From Clostridiaceae bacterium (GTDB lineage Bacteria; Bacillota; Clostridia; Saccharofermentanales; Fastidiosipilaceae), in the NCBI GenBank assembly GCA_012800515.1, contig JAAZJE010000102.1, positions 1 to 14,514 on the forward strand: a DNA stretch of 14,514 nucleotides, written 5' to 3'. Each line of letters begins with the position of its first letter. The first letter of the stretch is position 1. Below are positions 1 through 7,094 of the stretch, piece after piece. The position numbers and the translations under genes were made by a program. Under the pieces are notes generated by a model that saw only the letters and a program-made list of their open reading frames with translations, searched no databases and had not been told where the DNA came from.

Positions 1-31
1 AGCACAAATGAAATAAGATTGCAAGTGGGTT

Positions 32-77
32 AAAAAATGCCGCGGAGCCTTGATTTCCAATGCTTCGCGGCGTTCTT
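32..77. terminator. Candidate bidirectional intrinsic terminator
   Basis: A 10-bp stem (39-48 with 62-71, GCCGCGGAGC against GCTTCGCGGC, one G-T pair) closes a 13-nt loop. It is flanked by six A residues on the left (32-37) and GTTCTT on the right. Read on the minus strand the stem is followed by a clean T run. Read on the plus strand the tail is weaker. It could end a gene left of the window or block leftward antisense transcription. The direction cannot be settled from this window. Confidence 0.6.
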
Positions 78-194
78 GACAGATTTCTATTCCTAATATT
101 TTCTGGTGTTAACTACCAAACACGGGTATTTGAATAATTTCCAAAGGGATACCGATTATTATGTGTTGCGGTGTTGCTTTTCTTTACATTGTAT

Positions 195-222
195 TTTACA
201 ATTATTTTATAAAGGATATAAA
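195..222 (+). promoter_or_regulatory. Candidate promoter of the YegP-family gene
   Basis: TTTACA at 195-200 and TATAAA at 217-222 are separated by 16 bp in an AT-rich tract and would give an untranslated leader of about 70 nt before the ATG at 301. A second TTTACA at 183-188 is nearby. The call rests on similarity to the sigma-A consensus alone. Confidence 0.35.
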
Positions 223-300
223 ACTCATTTCTTGTTTTGTATCCGCCAACTACACCGCTACCGTCCGATTGTTGGTGGTAAGCATCATGTGAGGTGAATT

Positions 301-675
301 ATGGGAAAGTATGTCGTTAAAAAAACAGCTTCGGGGGGCTATATGTTCAACCTGAAGGCCAACAACGGGGAGATCATCGCTACATCTGAGGATTACACAA
401 CTCTGGATAATTGCCTCCAGGGCTGTGAAGCTGTGCGTAGCGCCGCCCCGCAGGCGGAAGTTGAGGATCAGACTGTCGAGGGCGCTCCGGTTCTCAAACA
501 TCCGAAATTTGAGATGTATGTTGACAAGGCCGGCGAATTCCGTTTCCGCCTTAAGGCGCGCAACGGCCAGATCATTGCCGCATCCGAAGGCTATGTCAGG
601 AAAGCCAGCTGCGAAAACGGTATTGACAGCGTAAAGCGCAATGCCGATTCCGAAGTAGAGGTCATTCAGGATTAA
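301..675 (+). CDS. YegP/DUF1508 family small protein (two repeats)
   Basis: This is a 124-residue protein made of two copies of the DUF1508 (YegP) unit, at about residues 10-56 and 69-122. Each copy has the pattern F-x-LKA-x-NG-x-IIA-x-SE-x-Y followed by a Cys and a Gly-rich turn; compare NLKANNGEIIATSEDY with RLKARNGQIIAASEGY. The linker (about 57-68) is acidic. Bacterial YegP proteins are about 110 residues with the same tandem fold, so it is full length. Their biochemical role is not established and I assign none. There is no signal peptide or membrane segment, so it is probably cytoplasmic. The start is supported by GAGGTGA about 5 nt upstream. It is transcribed alone, with gene-free DNA on both sides and a GC-rich inverted repeat just after its stop. 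Confidence 0.88.
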   Translation: MGKYVVKKTASGGYMFNLKANNGEIIATSEDYTTLDNCLQGCEAVRSAAPQAEVEDQTVEGAPVLKHPKFEMYVDKAGEFRFRLKARNGQIIAASEGYVRKASCENGIDSVKRNADSEVEVIQD

Positions 676-679
676 ATCA

Positions 680-709
680 GCGGACAGACGGCCGCGTCTG
701 GCCGTCCGC
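680..709 (+). terminator. GC-rich inverted repeat after YegP, possible terminator
   Basis: GCGGAC (680-685) pairs with GTCCGC (704-709). Inside, AGAC pairs with GTCT, or alternatively GGCC with GGCC, leaving a 4-nt bulge. It begins 4 nt after the YegP stop codon, which suggests an mRNA 3' end. However, the following sequence (ACTTTCC) is not a proper T run, so it may only stabilise the mRNA. Confidence 0.35.
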
Positions 710-842
710 ACTTTCCGGAAGGATTTGAGCTGCCCAGACCCTGTGGGATAAGCTCCGTAGTTCGGGATCATCTACGGCTATAAAGGTCCTTTGTGAAGGT
801 CCTTAGTATTAGTTGCGCTACTCGGCATCCGATAAACGCGTA

Positions 843-857
843 AATCAACAGTTGATT
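843..857. promoter_or_regulatory. Palindrome AATCAAC-A-GTTGATT, operator-like
   Basis: This is a perfect inverted repeat with 7-bp arms around a single A, in AT-rich surroundings about 200 bp before the dehydrogenase start. Its size and symmetry fit a site for a dimeric helix-turn-helix regulator. No promoter that it would control can be clearly assigned. Confidence 0.3.
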
Positions 858-980
858 CTTGTGCCGCAATAACGCTCCGCTGTCATTGCGTGGGATTTCG
901 TTTGTCCAATTTTTTGTAAAGGTTTCTTATTGTTCCTGTTCCCTTTTCGTAAGCGATTACTCTGATCTGCACCCCAATTT

Positions 981-1022
981 GCCTCCGCCGGAGCCATGCG
1001 TCACCTACGAGGCGTTCTTTTT
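981..1022 (+). terminator. Terminator-like hairpin before the dehydrogenase
   Basis: GCCTC (981-985) can pair with GAGGC (1009-1013), followed by GTTC and five T residues (1018-1022). An alternative short hairpin, CTCC (983-986) with GGAG (990-993), uses the same 5' bases and would exclude it. It ends 36 nt before the likely start codon, so it either terminates upstream transcription or acts as an attenuator. The 5-bp stem is weak. Confidence 0.3.
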
Positions 1023-1058
1023 GGTATCATAGACGGCGGAAAGGATGGAAACGATAGA

Positions 1059-1901
1059 ATGACACCTTTGCATACGGAATCCGACGCACGTACAGTTGCA
1101 TCAGACTCCCCCACCCCGGTACTTCTTATCACCGGCGGTTCAAGCGGAATCGGTCTGGCCACCGCCGAATATTTTTTGGCGCGCAACTGGAAAGTAGCCA
1201 ATATCAGCCGTCGTCCCTGCCCCCTGTCCGGAGCGCACAATTACCTCGCCGACCTCACCGAGAACGAACAAGTGGCGAAGGCAATCAAATCCTGTTACGA
1301 CGAGCTCGGTCGCATCGATGTTTTCATTTCCGGTGCCGGACACGGCATCAGCGGACCGGTCGAGGATACCCTTCCCGAAGCTGTCATGCAACAGCTCGAT
1401 GTGCATCTCCTCGGAGCTCAGCGTTGTCTCAACTCCGTCCTGCCGATCATGCGGGCGCAAAAGAGCGGGCGAATAATTCTTATCAGCTCGGTAGCCGCCA
1501 TCCTCGCAATACCTTTCCAGACTTGGTACTCGGTCACAAAGTCCGGACTCAGCTTCCTCGCCAAAGGACTGGCCAACGAGCTCCGTCCCTTCGGTATCGA
1601 GGTCTGTGCCTGTCAGCCCGGCGACACCAAAACCCCTTTCACCGATAATCGCAAAAAAGCCGTTGCCTCCCCAGCCTATGCCGAGCGCGAGGCGCGCTCC
1701 CTGGCTCGTATGGAACATGATGAACGCCACGGCATGCCGGCCGCCGTCATCGCCAAGCACCTATATAGTCTGGCCGTGCGTCGCCGCCGCCTGCCCGCCA
1801 CCAGCACGGTAGGTCTGCAGTACAAGCTCTTTTCACTGCTGACCAAAATCCTTCCGGAACGGGTGGCTCAATACATTCTGTACCTCCTTTACGCACGTTG
1901 A
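1059..1901 (+). CDS. Short-chain dehydrogenase/reductase (SDR)
   Basis: This is an NAD(P)-dependent oxidoreductase of the classical SDR family, 280 residues from the chosen start. Visible motifs are the cofactor-binding TGGSSGIG (residues 25-32), an Arg pair after beta-2 (51-52, which hints at NADP preference), the acidic DLT turn (65-67), SGAG (91-94) where NNAG is usual, and the catalytic Ser144, Tyr157 and Lys161 (YSVTK). The C-terminal 30 residues are hydrophobic and basic. The substrate cannot be read from the sequence. I chose the ATG at 1059 because the 21 residues added by the in-frame ATG at 996 are not SDR-like and that ATG lacks a well-spaced ribosome site. Before 1059 there is AAGGA (1041-1045), somewhat distant. 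A five-codon ORF (1045-1062) ends in ATGA overlap with this start and may couple translation. The PHP gene follows after 77 nt. Confidence 0.88.
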   Translation: MTPLHTESDARTVASDSPTPVLLITGGSSGIGLATAEYFLARNWKVANISRRPCPLSGAHNYLADLTENEQVAKAIKSCYDELGRIDVFISGAGHGISGPVEDTLPEAVMQQLDVHLLGAQRCLNSVLPIMRAQKSGRIILISSVAAILAIPFQTWYSVTKSGLSFLAKGLANELRPFGIEVCACQPGDTKTPFTDNRKKAVASPAYAEREARSLARMEHDERHGMPAAVIAKHLYSLAVRRRRLPATSTVGLQYKLFSLLTKILPERVAQYILYLLYAR

Positions 1902-1925
1902 CAGAGTAGGCTGGCGATATAAATA
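1898..1925 (+). promoter_or_regulatory. Possible promoter before the PHP gene
   Basis: A perfect TTGACA (1898-1903) overlaps the dehydrogenase stop codon. The best -10-like hexamers downstream are TATAAA (1918-1923, spacer only 14 bp) and TAAATA (1920-1925, spacer 16). The following 55 bp are strongly A+T rich. The spacing is imperfect, so the call is tentative. Read-through from the dehydrogenase is equally possible. Confidence 0.3.
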
Positions 1926-1978
1926 AAAATGGAAATTAAAATTAATTAAAATTATAGAAACAAGTAAGAAGGAAATTA

Positions 1979-3094
1979 ATGGAAACACAGATCAGCAAAG
2001 ATGAACCGCAACGTACACCTGCAAACGAACCGCAAATCCCGCACAATACCCGTACCCTACCGAAGTTCACCACCGTACCCACCGAAACTTGTGACGACGT
2101 AACCCTATACCGCTCCCCGCAATACCCAATCTCCGGCATTGTTGATTGCCATAATCACACCCGCCACTTTTCGCTCGACGGTCGCTACAAACTCGTCGAT
2201 CTCCGTGAAGAAGGCCGTGCTCTGGGTCTCAAGGGAATCGCCATAACCGAGCATATTGACAAAGGACTAATCGACGGCATCTACCTGCCCGGCAATAAGA
2301 ACCTCTACTCACAGCCGCTCTACGGTGAGTGGTATTTCGATATCTATACTTACATTCGTTTCATCCGGGAAATGCGGGCGAAATACAACCGCCCGGAGTT
2401 TCTCGCCGCCGGTGAAGACCCGGACGCCCCGCCTCCCTACCCCGAACTTCTGTTCGGACTGGAACTCGGCTACACCTCGGATCTCGCCGTCGAATATGAC
2501 GAATTAATCACCCGCTTCTCCTCCCAGCTCGACGTCGTTATCGGTTCAATTCACTGCGTTGATAATGTCGATATCTATTCCGAACGCTCCGCCTACGAAA
2601 AAGGTAAATCCTTTATATTCGGTCGTTATTTGGAGCTGATTATTGAAATGCTCGAAAAGCAGCAGAAATTTGACATCGTCGGTCATTACGACTATGTTGC
2701 ACGCTATTCGTTCTACGAAGATAAACGCTTCCTATATAGTGAGTTCAGCGATTTGTTCGACCATATGTTCCGCCTGATGATCGAACAGAATAAGTGCCTG
2801 GAAATCAACACCCGCAGTTACTACCAGATGTCGCGCCGCAACAATTACTTTGTCTACCCCGACCCCGAAGTCCTGATCCGCTATTACGAAATGGGCGGAC
2901 GCCGCATATGCTTCTCTTCCGACGCACACAGCCCCGGCGAGATCGGTCTGGGTGCCCAATTCATCATCCGTCTGATCCGCGCCTGCGGCTTTGAAAATTT
3001 GACCTGGTACAAACAACGCAAGGAGCGGTTCACTTCCATAACCGACGTTCCGCCCCTGACCGAAGTACCGCGCTGGGGGTCATTTAGCCTCTAG
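1979..3094 (+). CDS. PHP-domain phosphoesterase, histidinol-phosphatase-like
   Basis: This 371-residue PHP-family metal-dependent phosphoesterase resembles the HisK/HisJ type of histidinol-phosphate phosphatase. The metal ligands are in the expected order: HNH (58-60), EH (91-92), Glu162 in GLELG, His192 in GSIH, His236 in GHYDY, and Asp315/His317 in SSDAH. The start is supported by GAAGGAAA about 5 nt before the ATG. The protein is longer than typical HisK (about 260-290 residues). It has a Pro/Thr-rich, probably disordered N-terminal extension of about 50 residues and an insertion around 100-155. No other histidine-biosynthesis gene is nearby, so the substrate could be histidinol phosphate or another phosphoester. 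The PHP class is firm and the substrate is inference. It lies downstream of the SDR and converges with rarA. Confidence 0.82.
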   Translation: METQISKDEPQRTPANEPQIPHNTRTLPKFTTVPTETCDDVTLYRSPQYPISGIVDCHNHTRHFSLDGRYKLVDLREEGRALGLKGIAITEHIDKGLIDGIYLPGNKNLYSQPLYGEWYFDIYTYIRFIREMRAKYNRPEFLAAGEDPDAPPPYPELLFGLELGYTSDLAVEYDELITRFSSQLDVVIGSIHCVDNVDIYSERSAYEKGKSFIFGRYLELIIEMLEKQQKFDIVGHYDYVARYSFYEDKRFLYSEFSDLFDHMFRLMIEQNKCLEINTRSYYQMSRRNNYFVYPDPEVLIRYYEMGGRRICFSSDAHSPGEIGLGAQFIIRLIRACGFENLTWYKQRKERFTSITDVPPLTEVPRWGSFSL

Positions 3095-3106
3095 TTAGTC
3101 GTCCGC

Positions 3107-4501
3107 CTAGGTGTTTGTCGGTTCGGACTCTGCCGGTTCGACTTCCGTCGATTCGGCCTCTGTCAGCTCGGCTTTGTCGCCGTACAGTCGTTGGCGCCGC
3201 GCATTCAACCAGGCGGCAATCCGCTGTTCGTAGCCGTTTTCCGTCGGCTCGTAATAGACCCGCCCTTTCAGTTCCGGCGGCAGATACTCCTGATCAACGA
3301 TATGACCGGGATAGTCGTGAGCATATTTGTAGCCCACGCCGTAGCCCAAGTCCTTAGCCATGCCCTCCGTTACCGGATTCCGCAAGTGCAGTGGAATCTC
3401 ATAACTCCTCTGTTCGGCCACATCTTTCAGAGCCCGGTCGATTGCGAGATAGGACGCATTTGACTTCGGTGAAGTAGCAACCATAATCACGGCCTGAGCC
3501 AAAATAATCCGCGCCTCGGGCATACCGATCTCGCGCACCGCCTGATAGGCCGCCATCGCCACCTGCAATACCGTAGGATTGGCCATGCCAACCTCCTCGG
3601 CCGCCTGAATCACCACTCGCCGCGCCAAAAAAGCCGGATCTTCCCCGCCGTGAATCGCCCTCGCCAAGTAATAGATCGCCGCATCCGGATCCGATCCGCG
3701 CATTGACTTGATCATCGCGCTGATTGTGTTGTAATGTCCTTCGCCCGTCGCATCGAACTGCGTCGCCCGAATCTGCATGCACGAAGATATATCCTCGAGT
3801 CCGATCTGAATCATGCCGTCGGCGTCCGGCTCGATCGTCAGTACCGCCAGCTCCAAAGCGTTCAATGCGATACGCGCGTCGCCGTTACACTTATTTGTCA
3901 GAAAGGTCTCCGCCTCCGCCGTCAGCGCCACTTGCAGATTGCCCAGCCCGCGTTCCTTATCGGTCAGAGCCCGGTCGATAATTTCCTTAATATGCGTCTC
4001 GTCGAGCGGCAACAGGCGGAACACAGTCGTCCGCGAAACCAGCGCCTTATTCACCGTAAAATACGGGTTCTCGGTCGTCGCGCCGATAAGAATGACGCTC
4101 CCTTGCTCCACTGAGGGCAAGAGAGCGTCTTGCTGTGCCTTATTAAAGCGATGAATCTCATCGATGAACAGAATCAACTGGCCGGATGGCGTCAGCAGCG
4201 GGTTCTGCGCTTCGGCAATAACCTGCTTAATATCCGCCACGCCGGAAGTGACGGCGTTGATCACGCGGAAACCCTTTTCCGTCGTATTTGCTATCACCCG
4301 CGCCAGCGATGTTTTACCCGTGCCCGGCGGCCCGAACAAAATTATCGAGCCCAGGCGATCCGCCTTAATCAACCGCCGCAACAGAGTCTTCGGTCCGACT
4401 ATGTGTTCTTGACCGACGAAGTCGTCCAAATTGCGCGGCGCCATACGGGCAGCCAGCGGCTGATTCTCAATATATTCCGTTCCGGACTTCAAGCGTCTCA
4501 T
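3107..4501 (-). CDS. rarA: Replication-associated recombination protein A (MgsA/RarA AAA+ ATPase)
   Basis: This is a 464-residue AAA+ ATPase of the RarA/MgsA/WRNIP1 family, which acts at stalled replication forks and belongs to the clamp-loader clade. It shows the N-terminal PLAARM-x-PR-x-LDDFVGQEH signature (15-33), Walker A GPPGTGKT (57-64), Walker B LFIDEIHRFN (111-120) and the ATTENPYF stretch. The C-terminal MgsA tetramerisation region contains IKSMRGSDPDAAIYYLARAIHGGEDP. The last ~25 residues are an acidic Glu/Thr/Ser/Pro tail that is absent from most relatives. The ATG at 4501 gives the conserved N-terminus but has almost no Shine-Dalgarno. It lies 31 nt after the glyA stop, which suggests co-transcription and perhaps coupling with glyA. 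Its stop is 12 bp from that of the convergent PHP gene, with no visible terminator between. Confidence 0.95.
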   Translation of the reverse strand: MRRLKSGTEYIENQPLAARMAPRNLDDFVGQEHIVGPKTLLRRLIKADRLGSIILFGPPGTGKTSLARVIANTTEKGFRVINAVTSGVADIKQVIAEAQNPLLTPSGQLILFIDEIHRFNKAQQDALLPSVEQGSVILIGATTENPYFTVNKALVSRTTVFRLLPLDETHIKEIIDRALTDKERGLGNLQVALTAEAETFLTNKCNGDARIALNALELAVLTIEPDADGMIQIGLEDISSCMQIRATQFDATGEGHYNTISAMIKSMRGSDPDAAIYYLARAIHGGEDPAFLARRVVIQAAEEVGMANPTVLQVAMAAYQAVREIGMPEARIILAQAVIMVATSPKSNASYLAIDRALKDVAEQRSYEIPLHLRNPVTEGMAKDLGYGVGYKYAHDYPGHIVDQEYLPPELKGRVYYEPTENGYEQRIAAWLNARRQRLYGDKAELTEAESTEVEPAESEPTNT

Positions 4502-4532
4502 TTCTGTTCGGCGTCAAGTCGACGGTCTGGGT

Positions 4533-5789
4533 TTACGCGTACACCCAATCCCCGTACAGCGGATGACGTTCGCATAGGGCGGCCACTCTGGCGATCAGCT
4601 CACCCCGGTTGCCGTCAAAATCGAAGGTCGCGTCGGCGATCAGGTCAGCGACTTCACGCATATCATCCTCAAGGAAACCGCGTGTCGTCACGGCCGCGCT
4701 ACCGATCCGCAAGCCGGAAGTAACGAAAGGCGAACGGGTATCATAGGGAATGCCGTTCTTATTCGTCGTTATATTCACCGCATCCAGATGTTCCTGGAGA
4801 TCTTTACCGGTTACCCCGGTCTCGGTCAGGTCGATCAGCAACAAGTGGTTGTCCGTACCACCGGAGACAAGACGCAGACCGCGTGCCAACAACTGACTGG
4901 CCAGAGCCTGGGCATTCGCCATGACCTGTTGCTGGTAGACCTTAAAGCTCGGATCCAAAGCCTCCTTAAAAGCCACGGCCTTCGCCGCGATAACGTGCAT
5001 CAGCGGACCGCCCTGCGTTCCGGGGAAAACCGCCGAATCGATCTTCTTGGCATGCTTTTTCTTTGACAAAATTAAACCGCCCCGCGGTCCGCGCAGCGTC
5101 TTATGCGTGGTTGAAGTAATGACATCGGCGTAAGGTACCGGATCCGGGTGCAGACCGACCGCGATCATTCCGGCGATATGCGCCATATCGACAAAGAGAA
5201 TCGCTCCGACCTCGTCGGCGATCTCGCGAAAGCGGGCGAAATCAATCTTGCGCGGATAGGCGCTGGCACCGGCAATAATCATCTTAGGGCGTAATGCTCT
5301 GGCCTTTTTGGCAACGTCATCATAGTCAATCAGTCCGTCTTCGCGACCGACATCATAACCATGCGCCTCAAAATACTGGCCGGAAATATTTTTGGCCATG
5401 CCGTGGGTCAGGTGACCGCCGTGAGACAAGTTCATTCCGAGAATTCTGTCGCCAGGCTCAAGGAAAGCGAAGAAAACCGCGATATTCGCCGAGGCGCCGG
5501 AGTGGGGCTGAACATTGGCATGTTCAGCACCGAATAGCTTCTTCACGCGCTCGATGGCGAGGCTCTCAACTACGTCGACGTGTTCGCAACCGCCGTAATA
5601 ACGTCTGGCGGGATAACCTTCGGCGTACTTATTCGTTAGGAGACTTCCCTGCGCTTCGGCCACGGCGCGGCTGACAAAATTTTCCGAAGCAATCAGCTCG
5701 ATTTTGTCTCTCTGGCGATTTTCCTCGGCAACGATTGCCTCAAAAACCTCCGGATCGGTCTGTTTTACGTATCCATAGTGTCTAATCAT
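4533..5789 (-). CDS. glyA: Serine hydroxymethyltransferase
   Basis: This is a 418-residue cytoplasmic PLP enzyme that interconverts serine plus tetrahydrofolate with glycine plus 5,10-methylenetetrahydrofolate, the main one-carbon source. The length matches the family. Motifs seen are KIELIASENFVS (29-40), NKYAEGYPARRYYGG (53-67), the HSGASAN turn (96-102), VDMAHIAGM (200-208), and STTHKTLRGPRGG with the PLP lysine at 230. The ATG at 5789 is preceded by AAAGG at about 8-nt spacing. A good sigma-A-type promoter lies about 36 bp upstream at 5825-5853, overlapping the thiI stop, so it is probably the first gene of a glyA-rarA unit. Confidence 0.97.
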   Translation of the reverse strand: MIRHYGYVKQTDPEVFEAIVAEENRQRDKIELIASENFVSRAVAEAQGSLLTNKYAEGYPARRYYGGCEHVDVVESLAIERVKKLFGAEHANVQPHSGASANIAVFFAFLEPGDRILGMNLSHGGHLTHGMAKNISGQYFEAHGYDVGREDGLIDYDDVAKKARALRPKMIIAGASAYPRKIDFARFREIADEVGAILFVDMAHIAGMIAVGLHPDPVPYADVITSTTHKTLRGPRGGLILSKKKHAKKIDSAVFPGTQGGPLMHVIAAKAVAFKEALDPSFKVYQQQVMANAQALASQLLARGLRLVSGGTDNHLLLIDLTETGVTGKDLQEHLDAVNITTNKNGIPYDTRSPFVTSGLRIGSAAVTTRGFLEDDMREVADLIADATFDFDGNRGELIARVAALCERHPLYGDWVYA

Positions 5790-5824
5790 TTTTTGAACCT
5801 TTCCAGGTATAATATTCGCATCTG

Positions 5825-5853
5825 ATTATAATCCGTTGTGCGACAAGTCTCAA
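5825..5853 (-). promoter_or_regulatory. Sigma-A-type promoter for glyA-rarA
   Basis: On the minus strand TTGAGA (5853-5848) and TATAAT (5830-5825) are separated by exactly 17 bp. The -10 matches the consensus at 6 of 6 positions and the -35 at 5 of 6. The -35 overlaps the thiI stop codon. Transcription would start near 5818, giving a leader of about 28 nt before the glyA ATG. Confidence 0.7.
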
Positions 5854-7094
5854 GAGCGCGCGGAGCGTGAGCGAGCGCCGCCGCGGTCAACATCAATAAC
5901 ACTTATATCCTTCGTAGCCAGTTCCAGCAGCTCCTCCAAATCCAATTCGGCTTCGGCGACAGCCACATCCTTAAGGTTTGGACGGGTCTTCGGGTGGCGA
6001 GCCACAAAAATAGTGCAACAGTCCTCATAAGGCAGGATCGATGTCTCATACGTTCCGATTCGGCGCGCCAGGGCAATTATCGTCTCTTTATCCAGGCCGA
6101 TCAGCGGGCGGAAAACCGGCATCGTGCAGGCAGTTGCCGTCGCGACCAGACCCTCCATGGTCTGACTGGCGACCTGTCCCAGACTCTCTCCCGTGACCAG
6201 AGTCAAACACTTTGCTTCAGCCGCAACCTTCTCGGCAACTTTGTACATAAGACGCCGCAAAATAATTGTAAACATGTCATGAGGACATGACTTTCTCATC
6301 TTTAGCTGAGCAGCAGTAAAATTAACTACATGTAATCTTATCCGACCGCAGTATCCGGAGAGAATACGCGCCAGTTCGATGACTTTATTCAGAGTGTGCT
6401 CCGTAGTAAAGGGCGGCGCATGGAAATAGATTGCCTCCAGTTCCGCACCGCGTGAAGCAATCATGTAACCGGCGACCGGACTGTCGATTCCTCCGGACAG
6501 CAATAAAAGGCTACGCCCCGACATACCGGTGGGGAGACCACCCACCCCGGGGAGTGTTTCGCTGTATATATATGCCCGCTCTCTGATTTCGATATTCAAA
6601 ACAAAATCAGGTTCATGCACGTTAACGCTGAGTTCCGGATAATTCTCCAATACCAACCCTCCGATCCGATTGCAAATCTCGGGTGAATTATAGGAATATT
6701 TTTTATCGCCGCGCCGTGCTTCAACCTTAAAAGTCCTGACCGGGCGCATTTTCAGAGTATTTCCTACGACTTCCAGGCTACCGCGCTCCACCTCGGACCA
6801 TTCCTTGTCATAGCGAAAGACCGGACTGGCGGAAACAATGCCGAAGACGGTACATACGGTCTCAACAATACCGCGACGATTGGCATCACTATGTTCTGCC
6901 GGACGCACCGGCTCGATAAAAATCCTTGACTGACGCTGTTCGATGGAAAAGCTGCCGAACGGTCGCAGACGCCGGGCAATATTACTGATCAGACGGCTCT
7001 CGAATTTGCCTCGGTTCAGTCCTTTAAGGGCGATTTCCCCGATGCGCGCCATGACCAGCCAGGATGAGTCGGTACGCGGTGCCGTTTTGCTCAT
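5850..7094 (-). CDS. thiI: tRNA 4-thiouridine synthase / thiazole sulfur carrier ThiI
   Basis: This is a 414-residue ThiI. It adenylates uridine 8 of tRNA and transfers persulfide sulfur to make 4-thiouridine, and in some bacteria it also serves thiazole synthesis. An N-terminal ferredoxin-like plus THUMP region covers about residues 10-175 (RIGEIALKGLNRGKFESRL). The PP-loop ATPase motif LLSGGIDSPVAGY starts near 198, with the SGGIDS core at 200-205. A later Cys pair (369-370, PYEDCCTIF) lies in the region expected to handle sulfur. There is no C-terminal rhodanese domain, as in Bacillus-type ThiI, so sulfur must come from a partner; the gene overlaps the upstream cysteine desulfurase by ATGA. 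GGAGG sits 6 nt before the ATG. The last ~12 residues (an Arg/Ser/Gly run) form an unusual tail encoded by very GC-rich DNA. Confidence 0.95.
   Translation of the reverse strand: MSKTAPRTDSSWLVMARIGEIALKGLNRGKFESRLISNIARRLRPFGSFSIEQRQSRIFIEPVRPAEHSDANRRGIVETVCTVFGIVSASPVFRYDKEWSEVERGSLEVVGNTLKMRPVRTFKVEARRGDKKYSYNSPEICNRIGGLVLENYPELSVNVHEPDFVLNIEIRERAYIYSETLPGVGGLPTGMSGRSLLLLSGGIDSPVAGYMIASRGAELEAIYFHAPPFTTEHTLNKVIELARILSGYCGRIRLHVVNFTAAQLKMRKSCPHDMFTIILRRLMYKVAEKVAAEAKCLTLVTGESLGQVASQTMEGLVATATACTMPVFRPLIGLDKETIIALARRIGTYETSILPYEDCCTIFVARHPKTRPNLKDVAVAEAELDLEELLELATKDISVIDVDRGGARSRSARS

Larger units (their letters stand above)
1..300. other. Non-coding left edge and YegP upstream region
   Basis: There is no convincing gene here. 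The stretch holds a strong hairpin at 39-71, then AT-rich sequence that includes a candidate promoter at about 195-222, then the ribosome binding site of the next gene (GAGGTGA just before the ATG at 301). A 63-codon open frame at 106-297 has no Shine-Dalgarno and no recognisable protein character. A TTGACA at 76-81 followed by TAATAT at 94-99 has only a 12-bp spacer, so I do not count it as a promoter. Confidence 0.6.
676..1058. other. Gene-free, structure-rich intergenic region
   Basis: No credible ORF lies in these 383 bases. They hold inverted repeats at 680-709 (GCGGAC/GTCCGC with AGAC/GTCT inside) and 755-777 (CCGTAG/CTACGG), a palindromic 9-mer AAGGTCCTT present twice (784-792 and 796-804), a 15-bp palindrome at 843-857, and CGCAAT/ATTGCG at 865-890. 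A pyrimidine-rich tract spans about 901-950. Near the downstream gene there is a hairpin followed by five T residues (981-1022). I do not recognise a known riboswitch, T-box, tRNA, tmRNA, 6S or SRP RNA. It may be a long 5' leader, a small RNA, or a terminator plus promoter region. Confidence 0.5.

Noticed and set aside
76..99. TTGACA followed by TAATAT as a promoter
   Set aside because: The spacer is only 12 bp, too short for a sigma-A promoter.
106..297. A 63-codon frame in the left intergenic region
   Set aside because: There is no Shine-Dalgarno and no recognisable sequence, the base composition is that of the AT-rich spacer, and it overlaps the likely promoter and ribosome site of the next gene.
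250..771. A 173-codon minus-strand open frame opposite the YegP-type gene
   Set aside because: It mirrors a clear DUF1508 repeat protein and continues into hairpin sequence. No ribosome site or recognisable domain was seen.
755..777. A tRNA T-arm-like stem and loop (CCGTAG...CTACGG with TTCGGGATC)
   Set aside because: The loop is too long, and no acceptor, D or anticodon arms can be built around it.
1140..1760. A 206-codon minus-strand open frame opposite the dehydrogenase
   Set aside because: It is Gly-rich, has no motifs, and lies wholly inside a gene with intact catalytic residues on the plus strand.
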